In this document: positions 43,433 to 51,533 of the stretch, one piece after another
Layout of the letters: each line of letters begins with the position of its first letter
How positions within the stretch are numbered: position 1 is the stretch's first letter
NCBI RefSeq assembly: GCF_011065895.1
Contig: NZ_JAALCR010000002.1
Span: forward strand, 186,001-250,000
DNA length: 64,000 nucleotides
Direction of reading: 5' to 3'
From: Paludisphaera rhizosphaerae
GTDB taxonomy: Bacteria > Planctomycetota > Planctomycetia > Isosphaerales > Isosphaeraceae
Notes under the pieces: generated by a model
Databases searched by the model: none
The model's input: the letters and a program-made list of their open reading frames with translations, nothing else
Told to the model about the DNA's origin: nothing
Made by a program: the position numbers and the translations under genes

Positions 43433-44815
43433 TCAGTTCAAGTTCTTGAGTCGCTGAGCGACGTCGCGATAGGTGTAGTCGTTGGCGGCGACCTCGTTGT
43501 AGTGCTCTTCGGCCGCCTCCATGTTGCCGAGCGTCTCATTGACGCGGCCAAGCTGGTAGTGGATGGCGTTGAACTTGGTGGTGTCGCCGGGCTCGATGAG
43601 CTTTAAGGCTTCCTGATAGGTCCGCTCTGCAAGCTTGCCACGACCGTCGGCCTCGAAGCTGAGGCCGGCCTGCAACATGGCGTCCACCTTGAGGTTCGGG
43701 CTCCCCTTGGCGATCTGGAACTCGCCGATCGCCTCGGCGTATTTGCCGTCGCGGGCCAGGGCCAGGCCGAGCTGGTAGTGGAGGTTGTGGTCCTCGGGGC
43801 TGATGGCCACTCGGCGTCGGAATTCCTTGATCTCGTAGTCCAGGAGCATCCTGTGGAGTTGCTCCAGCTTGGACTTCGACGTGACGTCGGTCGGATCGTC
43901 GTCGACGCGTTTGGTGAGGGCTTCAATCGCCCGCTTCAGCCGGGTCATCTGAACCTCGGCGTAGTTCTGAAGCAGGATCGGATCCTTGGCGACGGCCTTC
44001 AGGCCGGCGGCCAGGATCTTCTCGGCGTGCTCGAACTGACTCCGCTTTCGGAAGATGTCGGCCAGCTCGATGTACGGCCAGACCTGTTTGGGATCCTTCT
44101 GGATCTCCTTGTGGAGGCGTTCCTCGGGCGTCATCTTCTCGAGCTTCATCTGCTCGAGCTTGGCGGCAATGTCCTCGGCTGTTTCCTTGGGCTTCTCGCC
44201 GGCCTTCTCGATGGCGTCCTCGTAGTTGGCCTTCTTCATGGTCTGGCTGGCGAAGAGGCCCTTGATCTTCCGTTCGGACTCATCGTTGTAGGGATCGATC
44301 CGCTTGACGGCTTCCCAGGCGGAGATCGCCTTCGGCCAGGCTTCGCAGAGTTCATGAACGTGGGCGGCGTGACGGTAGTATTCCACGTCCTTTCCGACCT
44401 CGTTCTGCACCGACTCCAGATACCACTGGGCGAGCGGGAACAGGTCCATCATCTCGGCCGCTTCGGCCGCTTCACGAGCGGCGGTCACATCCCAGGGGTT
44501 GTTGGTGAAGGCTTCCTCGCAAACCTCCAGGCAGACGGCGTAGTTCTGCTTCCCCCTCGCCGAGCGGGCTTTCATATGGATGGGCTTGTTCGTCATGGCG
44601 ACGAGTCGACCCACCTTGGAAGGCTCGTTATTGAACCTCCGCCGCTGAATCCCCCGAAGCGCCTGCCTGAACTGGAGGCTGTCCGGGACCAACTTGCAGG
44701 CCCGCTTGTACATGTCGATCGCATAGTCGAAATTGGACTTCTGCGAGGCATCGTTGCCGAACTCGAAGAAAGTGCGAGCTTTCGAGAGATCCTGGGGATC
44801 CTGCTCCGCTGGCAT
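43433..44815 (-). CDS. Tetratricopeptide repeat protein
   Basis: The 460-residue soluble protein is nearly all helix pairs. Repeats are readable as FGNDASQKSNFDYAIDMYKRACKLVPD, LYHQLG-like units further on (NLHYQLGLALARDGKYAEAIGEFQ) and IHYQLGRVNETLGNMEAAEEHYNE. A Lys/Glu-rich stretch lies at about 205-240. There is no signal peptide, so it is cytoplasmic and probably scaffolds protein complexes. Partners cannot be told. It is divergent from the SMP-30 gene and followed by the rpsT region. Confidence 0.9.
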   Translation of the reverse strand: MPAEQDPQDLSKARTFFEFGNDASQKSNFDYAIDMYKRACKLVPDSLQFRQALRGIQRRRFNNEPSKVGRLVAMTNKPIHMKARSARGKQNYAVCLEVCEEAFTNNPWDVTAAREAAEAAEMMDLFPLAQWYLESVQNEVGKDVEYYRHAAHVHELCEAWPKAISAWEAVKRIDPYNDESERKIKGLFASQTMKKANYEDAIEKAGEKPKETAEDIAAKLEQMKLEKMTPEERLHKEIQKDPKQVWPYIELADIFRKRSQFEHAEKILAAGLKAVAKDPILLQNYAEVQMTRLKRAIEALTKRVDDDPTDVTSKSKLEQLHRMLLDYEIKEFRRRVAISPEDHNLHYQLGLALARDGKYAEAIGEFQIAKGSPNLKVDAMLQAGLSFEADGRGKLAERTYQEALKLIEPGDTTKFNAIHYQLGRVNETLGNMEAAEEHYNEVAANDYTYRDVAQRLKNLN

Positions 44816-44928
44816 CGGGCGTGCTCCTCACCAAGCCGGGGCGTGCGTCGGCCGGAGTTCTTGAACCGGGAGAGTTTTCTGTATTCTACAAGATTGCCGA
44901 CCGCCCCACCACATACCAGATAGGCGGC

Positions 44929-45843
44929 ATGCGACCTCCAACAGATCCGAGAAAGCCCATGGACATTCTCAGGAACGCTGGCCTGTCCGATTTGATCGCG
45001 GGCGACCGCCTGGAAACCCTCGCGGACGGCTTCGAATTCACCGAAGGCCCGCTCTGGCTTCCCGACGGCTCGATCCTATTTCAGGACATCAAGGCTGAGA
45101 AGACCTACCGCGTCGACGCCGACCGAAAGGTCACGGCCGTCCGCGAACGGACGGAGGCGGCCAATGGCCAGACCTTCGCCGCCGACGGCGGCATCGTCTT
45201 CTGCGAGCAGAACGGCCGTCGATTGTCATGGATGTCGCCCCGGACGTTCGAGCGGGTCGTTCTAGCCGAGCAATGGGAGGGGAAGCGGCTCAACAGCCCC
45301 AACGACGTCGTCTGCCGGAGCGACGGCTCGGTCTATTTCACCGACCCACCCTACGGAGTGAAGCCCGAGAATCGGGAGATCGACTTCCAGGGAGTCTTCC
45401 GATGGACCCCGACTGAAGGCCCCGTGAAGGTGCTGGAGGGCTTCGAGAAGCCCAATGGCCTGGCCTTCTCTCCCGATGAGTCCATCCTCTACGTTTGCGA
45501 CACGGGACGATACCACGTAAGGGCCTTCCAGGTTCGTCCTGACGGCACTCTGGAACACGGTGCGGGCCGAGTATTCGCGGATCTCGACCCCGGGCAGCCG
45601 GGAGGGCCGGATGGGATCAAGGTCGATCATTCCGGGCGAGTTTACGTGGCCGTTGCTTTGGGCGTCTGGGTCTTCGAGCCCGATGGGCGACTGCTGGGAA
45701 TTCTGCCGACGCCCAAGAGGCCTTCCAACCTCAACTGGTGCGACGCCGACTCTCGCGGACTGGTCATCACGGCCGTCGACGCGGTCCATTACGTTCGGTT
45801 CAAGGAGCCTGGCCAGGCGCCGACCTTTCTGCCGAAGGCTTGA
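44929..45843 (+). CDS. SMP-30/gluconolactonase-family protein
   Basis: The 304-residue six-bladed beta-propeller has FEFTEGPLWLPDGSILFQDI (metal-ligand Glu), RLNSPNDVVCRSDGSVYFTDPPYG (Asn/Asp ligands), KPNGLAFSPDESILYVCD and GPDGIKVDHSGRVYVA. This matches SMP-30 lactonases that open sugar lactones such as gluconolactone. No signal peptide is clear. Start ATG 44929 or the in-frame ATG 44959 (MDILRN). It is divergent from the TPR gene. Confidence 0.92.
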   Translation: MRPPTDPRKPMDILRNAGLSDLIAGDRLETLADGFEFTEGPLWLPDGSILFQDIKAEKTYRVDADRKVTAVRERTEAANGQTFAADGGIVFCEQNGRRLSWMSPRTFERVVLAEQWEGKRLNSPNDVVCRSDGSVYFTDPPYGVKPENREIDFQGVFRWTPTEGPVKVLEGFEKPNGLAFSPDESILYVCDTGRYHVRAFQVRPDGTLEHGAGRVFADLDPGQPGGPDGIKVDHSGRVYVAVALGVWVFEPDGRLLGILPTPKRPSNLNWCDADSRGLVITAVDAVHYVRFKEPGQAPTFLPKA

Positions 45844-45865
45844 GTTCCAGCAATCGAGAGATGCC

Positions 45866-45897
45866 CTGTTAATACAGCCCATTGTGGAATACAATGG
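45866..45897. promoter_or_regulatory. Two adjacent short inverted repeats upstream of infA
   Basis: CTGT-TAAT-ACAG (45866-45877) is followed directly by CCATTGT-GGAAT-ACAATGG (45879-45897), both perfect inverted repeats. TACAAT (45890-45895) inside the second could be a -10 element. They lie about 150 bases before the infA GTG and after the SMP-30 stop. They may be an operator or processing signal; this is prediction only. Confidence 0.35.
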
Positions 45898-46045
45898 TCG
45901 TCGCGACGTTCCGCGTCCCCTTTGCGGAACGAGGCGACCCGAGCCGGCCATCCCCGCGAGTCGCCTCTCCCCGCCCGTCCAGGCTCGTCAGGCTAATCAC
46001 GACCCGCGCCACGAATGGCCGCGCGGGCCGTCGTAGGAGATCCGC

Positions 46046-46264
46046 GTGGCTAAAGAAGAACCGATCCGGACCGAAGGGCGCATCGTGGAGGCCCTCCCCA
46101 ATACACAGTTCATGGTCGAGCTGGAAAACGGCCATAAGGTGCTCGCGCACATCGCGGGAAAGATGCGGAAGAATTTCATCCGAATCGTCCCCGGCGACCG
46201 CGTGACCGTCGAGATCTCGCCGTACGACATCGACAAGGGTCGAATCGTCTACCGCGAGCGCTGA
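46046..46264 (+). CDS. infA: Translation initiation factor IF-1
   Basis: The 72-residue OB-fold protein occupies the ribosomal A site during initiation. [41 protein letters not shown] and [12 protein letters not shown] are textbook IF-1 blocks. Start is GTG at 46046 with AGGAG six bases upstream. It stands alone, not in a ribosomal-protein operon, and is convergent with the RNase HII-like gene (43 bases between). Confidence 0.97.
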   Translation: MAKEEPIRTEGRIVEALPNTQFMVELENGHKVLAHIAGKMRKNFIRIVPGDRVTVEISPYDIDKGRIVYRER

Positions 46265-46307
46265 GGCTATCCCCCGCCCGCATCGTCCCGCCCCGAATCA
46301 GGGCCGC

Positions 46308-47297
46308 TCAACGCTCCCGCCACCAGAGGCGCGGCCCGATCCCCAACTTCGCCGCCGTCGGCTCGACATCCCGCCGGAACCGAGAGGCGTCGACCGGGTA
46401 GCCCGCCGACGGCCTCAGGCCCGGGACGAGCCGGGTCCAGTAGGCGTTGAAGACGTCCATCCAGCATTCGCGGATCGTCTTCGCCGCGATCGAGGCCAGG
46501 GCGACGAGCGCATCGTCGGCGTCGGCCCGAGGAGTCAGCCGAAGGCTGAGGGAGCGACCAGGCGAGCGGATCATGTACTCGCTCAGCGCGGGGCCTTCCT
46601 CGCCGCGGTCGATCCACGTCTCGGGGAACGCTGAAGCCAGCGGCTCCAGGTAGTAGTGCCGACCCCCGTGCTTGTCGCCTCGGACGTGAATGGGCCGGCC
46701 GTCAGCGGCCAGGTCCCAGACTTTCCCAAGCAGCCTTGCGAAAGCCTCGAAGTGGACGGCTGCCTTGGATGGAAGTCGTTCCAGGCCTGCGTTGAAGCGC
46801 TCGGGACCGACGACCTCGACGTACACCTCGGCGATCTGCCAGGCCTTCGAGGGAGGGGCGAACGGTCGCGCGGCGAGCCTGACTCGAAGCCCCTCGATCA
46901 GGTCAGGCTTCGGCCAGGGGGGCGGCGGCTCCTCGGCATGCCGCCAGCGGTCAAGCTCGACGCTCGATGCATCGAGAGCGGAGTCGCTGATAAGAGCGGC
47001 GGTCGAATCGGGCAGCGGCCGGCCGGCGGCGTCGAGCAGGGCGAGGCACGTTGAATAGAGGGCTGTGCGGCCCTTCGCACCCTTGAGGATCGCCTTGGAG
47101 TCGTCGACAGCGAAGCGATCGGCCGGCCCCCTCGCGCGGCGAACGGAGAGGGCCAGGTCTTCCCAGAGGGTCGTCGGCGGGTCGAGGTCCGGCGGGCAGG
47201 ATGCGGACGTCCCGCACGATTCGACGACGACGGCGGCCATGACGAGGGGGCCAAGGTTCGGTCCGTAGCCCGCCTCGTCGATTCCGACCCATCGCAT
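46308..47297 (-). CDS. RNase HII-like protein, divergent
   Basis: The 329-residue protein begins VGIDEAGYGPNLGPLVMA, like the catalytic start of RNase HII (normally GIDEAGRGPLAGPVV). Asp 7 and Glu 8 sit at the first active-site positions. VDDSKAI (64-70) resembles the DSKKL block, RGDKHGG has a third acidic residue at 208, and ASIAAKTIRE (268-277) resembles the ASIIAKVTRD block. The middle, about residues 75-200, is longer than in RNase HII and unlike it. True RNase HII is about 200-260 residues. The nuclease fold is likely kept; whether it cuts RNA in RNA-DNA hybrids is unknown. It lies 23 bases downstream of the parA gene. Confidence 0.75.
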   Translation of the reverse strand: MRWVGIDEAGYGPNLGPLVMAAVVVESCGTSASCPPDLDPPTTLWEDLALSVRRARGPADRFAVDDSKAILKGAKGRTALYSTCLALLDAAGRPLPDSTAALISDSALDASSVELDRWRHAEEPPPPWPKPDLIEGLRVRLAARPFAPPSKAWQIAEVYVEVVGPERFNAGLERLPSKAAVHFEAFARLLGKVWDLAADGRPIHVRGDKHGGRHYYLEPLASAFPETWIDRGEEGPALSEYMIRSPGRSLSLRLTPRADADDALVALASIAAKTIRECWMDVFNAYWTRLVPGLRPSAGYPVDASRFRRDVEPTAAKLGIGPRLWWRER

Positions 47298-47320
47298 GGC
47301 GGCCGTCTCGCGGGGATGAC

Positions 47321-48175
47321 TCAGGCGGCCGAGGCGTCGGCCGTCGGGGCGTCTTCCTCGGCGTCGGTGTCGGCCCAGATCGCGGCCGGGGCCTTGCCAA
47401 GGACTTCAGCGGCCAGCGAGGCGTAATCCTCAGCGCCTCGGCTGGACGGCCCGTACTGGAAGATGGACTGGCCGAAGCTTGGGCATTCCGCCAGCCGGAT
47501 GTTGCGCCTGATGCGCGTCCGGTAGAGCTTGGCTTCGGCCCAGGGGGAAGCCCCCTTCTTCTTGGCGGAGAAGAAGGCCTGCAGATCCTCGACGACCTCG
47601 CCGCCGTGACGGGTGCCGGCGTCGTACAGGCAGAGGACCACGCCGCCGACCTTCAGGTCGCGGTTGACCCGCTTGGAGACGAGGTTCACCGTTTCCAGCA
47701 GCTTCGAGAGCCCGTGGAGAGCCAGGAAGTGAGCCTGGAGCGGGATGAGGACCTCGTTGGCCGCGCACAGGGCGTTGAGCGTGAGGACGCTGAGCGACGG
47801 GGGGCAGTCCATCAGGACGAAGTCGTACTGCTCTTCATCGGCGGCGAGCTGGTCGCGGAGAATAACCTCGCGGCCGACAGTGCCCAGCAGTTCCAGCTCG
47901 GCGCCGGCCAGGTCGATATGGCTGCCCACGATCGAGAGGTTCGGCGCGACCTGGCGTCGGACCTCTTCGATGCTGAGACCCTGGGTCAGGATCTCGTAGA
48001 GCGAAGGCCCCGAACGGCCCGGCAGCAGGCCGAGGTGGAGGGTTGCGTGGGCCTGGGGGTCGAGGTCGATCACCAGGACCTTGTGGCCTTCCAGGGCCAG
48101 CGCGGCGGCGAGATTGACGGTCGACGTCGTCTTGCCGACCCCGCCCTTCTGGTTGAGCACCGCGATCCGCCGCAT
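47321..48175 (-). CDS. ParA/Soj family ATPase
   Basis: The 284-residue ATPase has the deviant Walker A KGGVGKTT (10-17), then [13 protein letters not shown] and [18 protein letters not shown] (Walker B region) and [15 protein letters not shown]. The C-terminal 25 residues are acidic and Ala-rich. ParA proteins form DNA-bound gradients that position chromosomes, plasmids or protein complexes. No parB partner or parS-like repeat is visible, so it may position another cargo. GGAAGGAG lies five bases before ATG 48175. It is upstream of the RNase HII-like gene on the same strand. Confidence 0.92.
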   Translation of the reverse strand: MRRIAVLNQKGGVGKTTSTVNLAAALALEGHKVLVIDLDPQAHATLHLGLLPGRSGPSLYEILTQGLSIEEVRRQVAPNLSIVGSHIDLAGAELELLGTVGREVILRDQLAADEEQYDFVLMDCPPSLSVLTLNALCAANEVLIPLQAHFLALHGLSKLLETVNLVSKRVNRDLKVGGVVLCLYDAGTRHGGEVVEDLQAFFSAKKKGASPWAEAKLYRTRIRRNIRLAECPSFGQSIFQYGPSSRGAEDYASLAAEVLGKAPAAIWADTDAEEDAPTADASAA

Positions 48176-48313
48176 CGTAACTCCTTCCGTGGACGTATCC
48201 TGGCCGAGCCGGCACGGCCGTCCTCGGCCTTGCCTCCCTGCCGTCGGCTGCCGGCGAGCCCGAGGTCGGCAGTCCATCCTCTTCGCATCCCTGCTCTAAG
48301 CTGAATCGGCGAG

Positions 48314-49264
48314 TCAGCCGCCCGCCTTGAGCCGGCCCCGGTTCTTCTTCTTTTCAAGCTTCGGCTGAAGCTCGGCGAGGAAGGCGTCGCGGGATTCGTC
48401 GGCCTCCCGTCGAAGGCGTTCCAGCAGTTCGCCGGCCGCCTTGCGGAAGGCGTCGTCGAGTCCCGCCTCGGCCAGCATCGCCTCGACTTCGTCGACGGCC
48501 ACCACGGCGTCCTGATGGGCTCCCAGGACGTCCTGGGTCGTCCGCGCCAGCTCGATCAACCGCTTCGCCTGCTTCTCCACGCTCGATCCGAGCGTCGGGG
48601 CGATCAACTCCGTCGTGTATCGGGCTCGCTTGGCTCGTTTGCGGAGGTCGTGGAAAGCCTGGTCGGGACTGTCCGATCGCAGTTCTTCCGAGTCCTTACG
48701 AAGCCGCTTCCAGGCCCCGGCGACCAGGGGGGGCAGGACCTTCCGACAGGGCTTCGACGCCTTAGGAGCGAGCGGCGGATTGTCGAGCGCTCCTCGAATC
48801 GCGGTGAGGAGCGCCTCGAACCGCTCCCCCTTGAGCGTCCGCTTCATGGCTCGTGCGGCGCGGGTGTGGCGATCGGCCAGCCGATCGAAGAGGGGTTTGA
48901 GGGCCAGGCGGTCTTCCTCGGACTCGCCCTTCTCCAGCCTCTCCCGCAGGACGTCCAGGTCGCGGACCTCGCCGACGGCCGCGCCCAGCCATTGCAGCTC
49001 GGCGATCAGTCGCCCCCCCTGCTCCCCCTCGAGCAGCTTCCCGAAGGCTTGCAGCTCGCTGCGAAGGCGTCGACAAGACGTCCGCAACCGATGCACTCCC
49101 TCCGGACTGCCTGCCCGTGCAGCAGCTTCGGCGGCTTCGATGCGCTGAACGGCTGTCCTCAAAGCGGCGAGGACCGCCCTGGAAGCCGCATCGTCCGGCT
49201 CCGTCGACCTGGCATCATCGACCCCCGCGGGCTGGATCGGATCGGGGATGGGCTGGGAACTCAT
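48314..49264 (-). CDS. CHAD domain-containing protein
   Basis: The 316-residue protein is all helical and rich in conserved His and Arg/Lys: GVHRLRTSCRRLRSELQAF, GAAVGEVRDLDVLRERL and FHDLRKRAKRARYTTELI, then LGAHQDAVVAVDEVEAML. This is the CHAD domain, which binds polyphosphate through its basic surface. The C-terminal KLEKKKNRGRLK is basic. ATG 49264 was chosen because the family-like region follows; no strong ribosome-binding site is seen. It is upstream of parA on the same strand, 138 bases away. Confidence 0.9.
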   Translation of the reverse strand: MSSQPIPDPIQPAGVDDARSTEPDDAASRAVLAALRTAVQRIEAAEAAARAGSPEGVHRLRTSCRRLRSELQAFGKLLEGEQGGRLIAELQWLGAAVGEVRDLDVLRERLEKGESEEDRLALKPLFDRLADRHTRAARAMKRTLKGERFEALLTAIRGALDNPPLAPKASKPCRKVLPPLVAGAWKRLRKDSEELRSDSPDQAFHDLRKRAKRARYTTELIAPTLGSSVEKQAKRLIELARTTQDVLGAHQDAVVAVDEVEAMLAEAGLDDAFRKAAGELLERLRREADESRDAFLAELQPKLEKKKNRGRLKAGG

Positions 49265-50004
49265 GAGAAAACCAACAGGCTGGATAATCCGCGACGACTG
49301 CCGCTTCCCCAACGATACGGCCGCGATGGATCTGGCACAAGGCAGCGACCTGAGACCGACGGACTGCTCGTCGACCTCATGCCGCCCACGGATCCCCGCC
49401 CAGAGTCCATCCCGTCGAGGAAGTCCTCGTGTCGATCCTCCCTGTCCAGATCCAACCCAGGATCGGGTTCGATTGGCTTCGGTCGAGGCCAAAATCAAGC
49501 AAATCCACGATTCGTAACCTGCTTGTCGGATTCAACTTATCGCTTCAAATGTGCGTGCTTTCGGCGGGTTCGTTTGGCAACTTTGCTCGATGCGAGCAGA
49601 GCCGTTTTCCCGCCGCTCACAACCAACGACCGGATTGTCAAGGATCGCTCTCTATCCAATAGCATGGTCCCAGATCGAATTAGTGGGGCGACGAATCGCA
49701 AGAGGAGCCCCGAGAGCCGACGCTACAACCGGCCCCTCGATTCGGGCTTTCGAGCGCCGACCGATCAGGTAGAACGAGTGGCCCGGGCGGCCAGCCCGGG
49801 CTTCGCAAGCCTGGGATCGAAGTCGTCCGGTCGGGCCGCCCGGACTACCGGTGACGAGCCTCCTTGCCAGTCCGCAACCCAGGAGCATCCGCTCTATGGT
49901 CGCCGCCGGCCGAGGGCCACAGTCCCCATGCTCCTTCGTCGTCGGGAGGAATCCAAAACGTCGGCGCACGAAAGCAGCTACCGGCTCATCCTTCAGACGA
50001 GGGC
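49265..50004. other. Long region without a supported gene
   Basis: About 740 bases between the CHAD gene start and the release-factor-like gene end. The part from about 49440 to 49670 is visibly poorer in G and C than its flanks. A perfect hairpin GCCCGGGC (49781-49788), loop GGCCA, GCCCGGGC (49794-49801) could end the operon that reads leftward from 54035. Long open frames here have compositions typical of antisense frames (Arg/Pro/Ala-rich) and I do not support them. Confidence 0.5.
49781..49801 (-). terminator. Possible terminator of the five-gene sugar operon
   Basis: Eight-base-pair GC stem GCCCGGGC with a five-base loop, about 200 bases after the last stop codon of the operon (50005). 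No T-run follows on the minus strand, so this is tentative. Confidence 0.3.
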
Positions 50005-50505
50005 TTACCGGAGCGGATGAAGTCCGCGATTGACGCGCCGGGCGTTTACCTGGCCAAGCGCGAGAGGCTCCAGGGCCAGCAGCTTGACCAGTTGGGTGGT
50101 GGAACAATCCAGCCGCAGGGCGGCCTCCCTGGCGTCGTCGTCGCACGTCGCGAGGACGTCCAGCGCCTCGGCGAGGAGGGCGGGGAAGTCGTCGTGTTCG
50201 GGGCTGACGACGATCCGGCCGCCTCGGAGGCGGGAGGTCCAAAGGGGGCTCGGGGAGGGTTCAGCGGGAGTCCGGATTTCGATGGCCAACCGGACGCGGA
50301 GTCGGAAGAGGGCCTGCTGGCGGTTCTGGCCCTGGCTGCGGCGTTCGGCGGCCTCGGCCGAGATGCCCGTGGGGCGATGCGTCAGGATGACGGCCGTCTC
50401 GACCTTGTTGCGGTTCTGACCGCCGGGGCCGGAGCGTCGGGTGGCCCGGAACTCGCACTCGGCGGCCAGCTTGTCGGGATCGAGCGCGGCGGGGTGGCCG
50501 CTCAT
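50005..50505 (-). CDS. Release-factor-like GGQ protein
   Basis: The 166-residue protein carries SGPGGQNRNKVET with the GGQ motif at 28-30. This is the catalytic loop of class I release factors and of ArfB-type peptidyl-tRNA hydrolases. AVILTHRPTGISAEAAERRSQGQNRQQAL follows as in release factor domain 3. It lacks domain 1 and the codon-reading part, and the C-terminus is not the long basic tail of ArfB. It may rescue stalled ribosomes or act on another ester. Its start overlaps the stop of the PfkB kinase gene (ATGA at 50502-50505), an unexpected place for a translation gene. Confidence 0.88.
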   Translation of the reverse strand: MSGHPAALDPDKLAAECEFRATRRSGPGGQNRNKVETAVILTHRPTGISAEAAERRSQGQNRQQALFRLRVRLAIEIRTPAEPSPSPLWTSRLRGGRIVVSPEHDDFPALLAEALDVLATCDDDAREAALRLDCSTTQLVKLLALEPLALGQVNARRVNRGLHPLR

Positions 50506-51533
50506 GCCGGGGCGACCTGATCGAGCAAGGCGGCCAGGTCGAAGACCGTCGCCACGCCGGTCGTCCCAAGCTGGTGCACGACGACCGACGACGCCACGAC
50601 CGCCAATTCCACGGCCTCGCGCAACGAGGCTCCCGCCGCCAGCGCCGCGGTCAGGTTGGCCGTGACCGAATCCCCTGCCCCGACGACGTCGATCGCCCCT
50701 CGCAGAGGGAGCGTCGGGACGTGGACGGCTTCGCCGTTCGGGTCGGCGGCGAGGATTCCGCGTTCGGAGAGCGTCACGAAAACCGGCCGGCCCGAACCTT
50801 TCGCCAGTTCGACGGCGGCCTGCCTGATTTCGTCGATCTCGGCGGCCGGCGGTCGTTCGAGCATCGCGGCCAGCTCGGCGGCGTTCATCTTGAGGGCGAC
50901 GCTGGGCCAGCCCTTCAGGCCGCGTCGCGAATCGGCCAGGAAGAGGAGGTTCGGACGTTGTGCCGTCAGTTCGTCGATCGCCCCGAGGAGCTTACGCGTC
51001 ACGACCCCCGTCTCGGCGGCGTCGACCTGCTCCAGGACGATGATCGCGTCGCAGGTTTCGGCTACGTCACGCAGGCTTTCGATCAGCCGCTTCTCCAGCA
51101 CTTCGGGTGTGGGCGTCCAGTTCTTGGAGTCGAGTCGGTTCAACTCCACCGGGGGCTCGCCCGGACGCACGACGAGCGGCTTGCAGTAGGTGAAGGTGCG
51201 GCGGTCGCGAGCAGTCAGGAAGTGCTCGGTCGAAACTCCGGGGGCGGCTCGAAGCCCGCGCTCAAGTTCGTACCCTTCGCCGTCGTCGCCCCGGAAGCCG
51301 ACCACCTCCACCCGGCCGACGCCCAGCGCCACGAGGTTGTTCAGCACCGTCCCCGCCCCTCCCGGCTGCGCCCGAACGGCGACGACGTTATGGACTGGCA
51401 GGCCGGTCTCGATGGACGTCTCGGCGCGGTCGGGGTCGATCTCCAGGTAGCGATCGAGGCAGAAATCGCCTACGACCGCGATTCGCAGATCTTTGTAACG
51501 GGAGACGATCTCCCGGAAGCGTTCCGGCGTCAT
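50502..51533 (-). CDS. PfkB-type kinase, HldE/RfaE kinase-domain-like
   Basis: The 343-residue sugar kinase has VVGDFCLDRYLEIDPDRAE, QPGGAGTVLNNLVALG and RVEVVGFRGDDGEGYEL, then NPLLFLADSRRG-like middle parts (NLLFLADSRRGLKGWP). GAIDVVGAGDSVTANL carries the catalytic Asp at 288. The first blocks recall the kinase half of HldE, which phosphorylates heptose 7-phosphate at C1. Sugar identity is inferred only. ATG 51533 overlaps the stop of the upstream 367-aa gene by ATGA. It is the fourth gene of a five-gene coupled operon. Confidence 0.88.
   Translation of the reverse strand: MTPERFREIVSRYKDLRIAVVGDFCLDRYLEIDPDRAETSIETGLPVHNVVAVRAQPGGAGTVLNNLVALGVGRVEVVGFRGDDGEGYELERGLRAAPGVSTEHFLTARDRRTFTYCKPLVVRPGEPPVELNRLDSKNWTPTPEVLEKRLIESLRDVAETCDAIIVLEQVDAAETGVVTRKLLGAIDELTAQRPNLLFLADSRRGLKGWPSVALKMNAAELAAMLERPPAAEIDEIRQAAVELAKGSGRPVFVTLSERGILAADPNGEAVHVPTLPLRGAIDVVGAGDSVTANLTAALAAGASLREAVELAVVASSVVVHQLGTTGVATVFDLAALLDQVAPA

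Noticed and set aside
47321-48175. ParA as part of the chromosomal parABS system
   Set aside because: No parB gene or parS-like palindrome is visible nearby, so that role is not supported.
48515-50020. A 501-codon open frame on the plus strand
   Set aside because: It runs antisense to the CHAD gene and the gap; its composition is Arg/Pro/Ser-rich and it has no recognisable domain, as expected for the reverse frame of a GC-rich gene.
49652-50242. A 196-codon minus-strand frame near the release-factor-like gene
   Set aside because: It overlaps the GGQ gene in another frame and has Arg/Pro-rich filler composition, so it is not supported.
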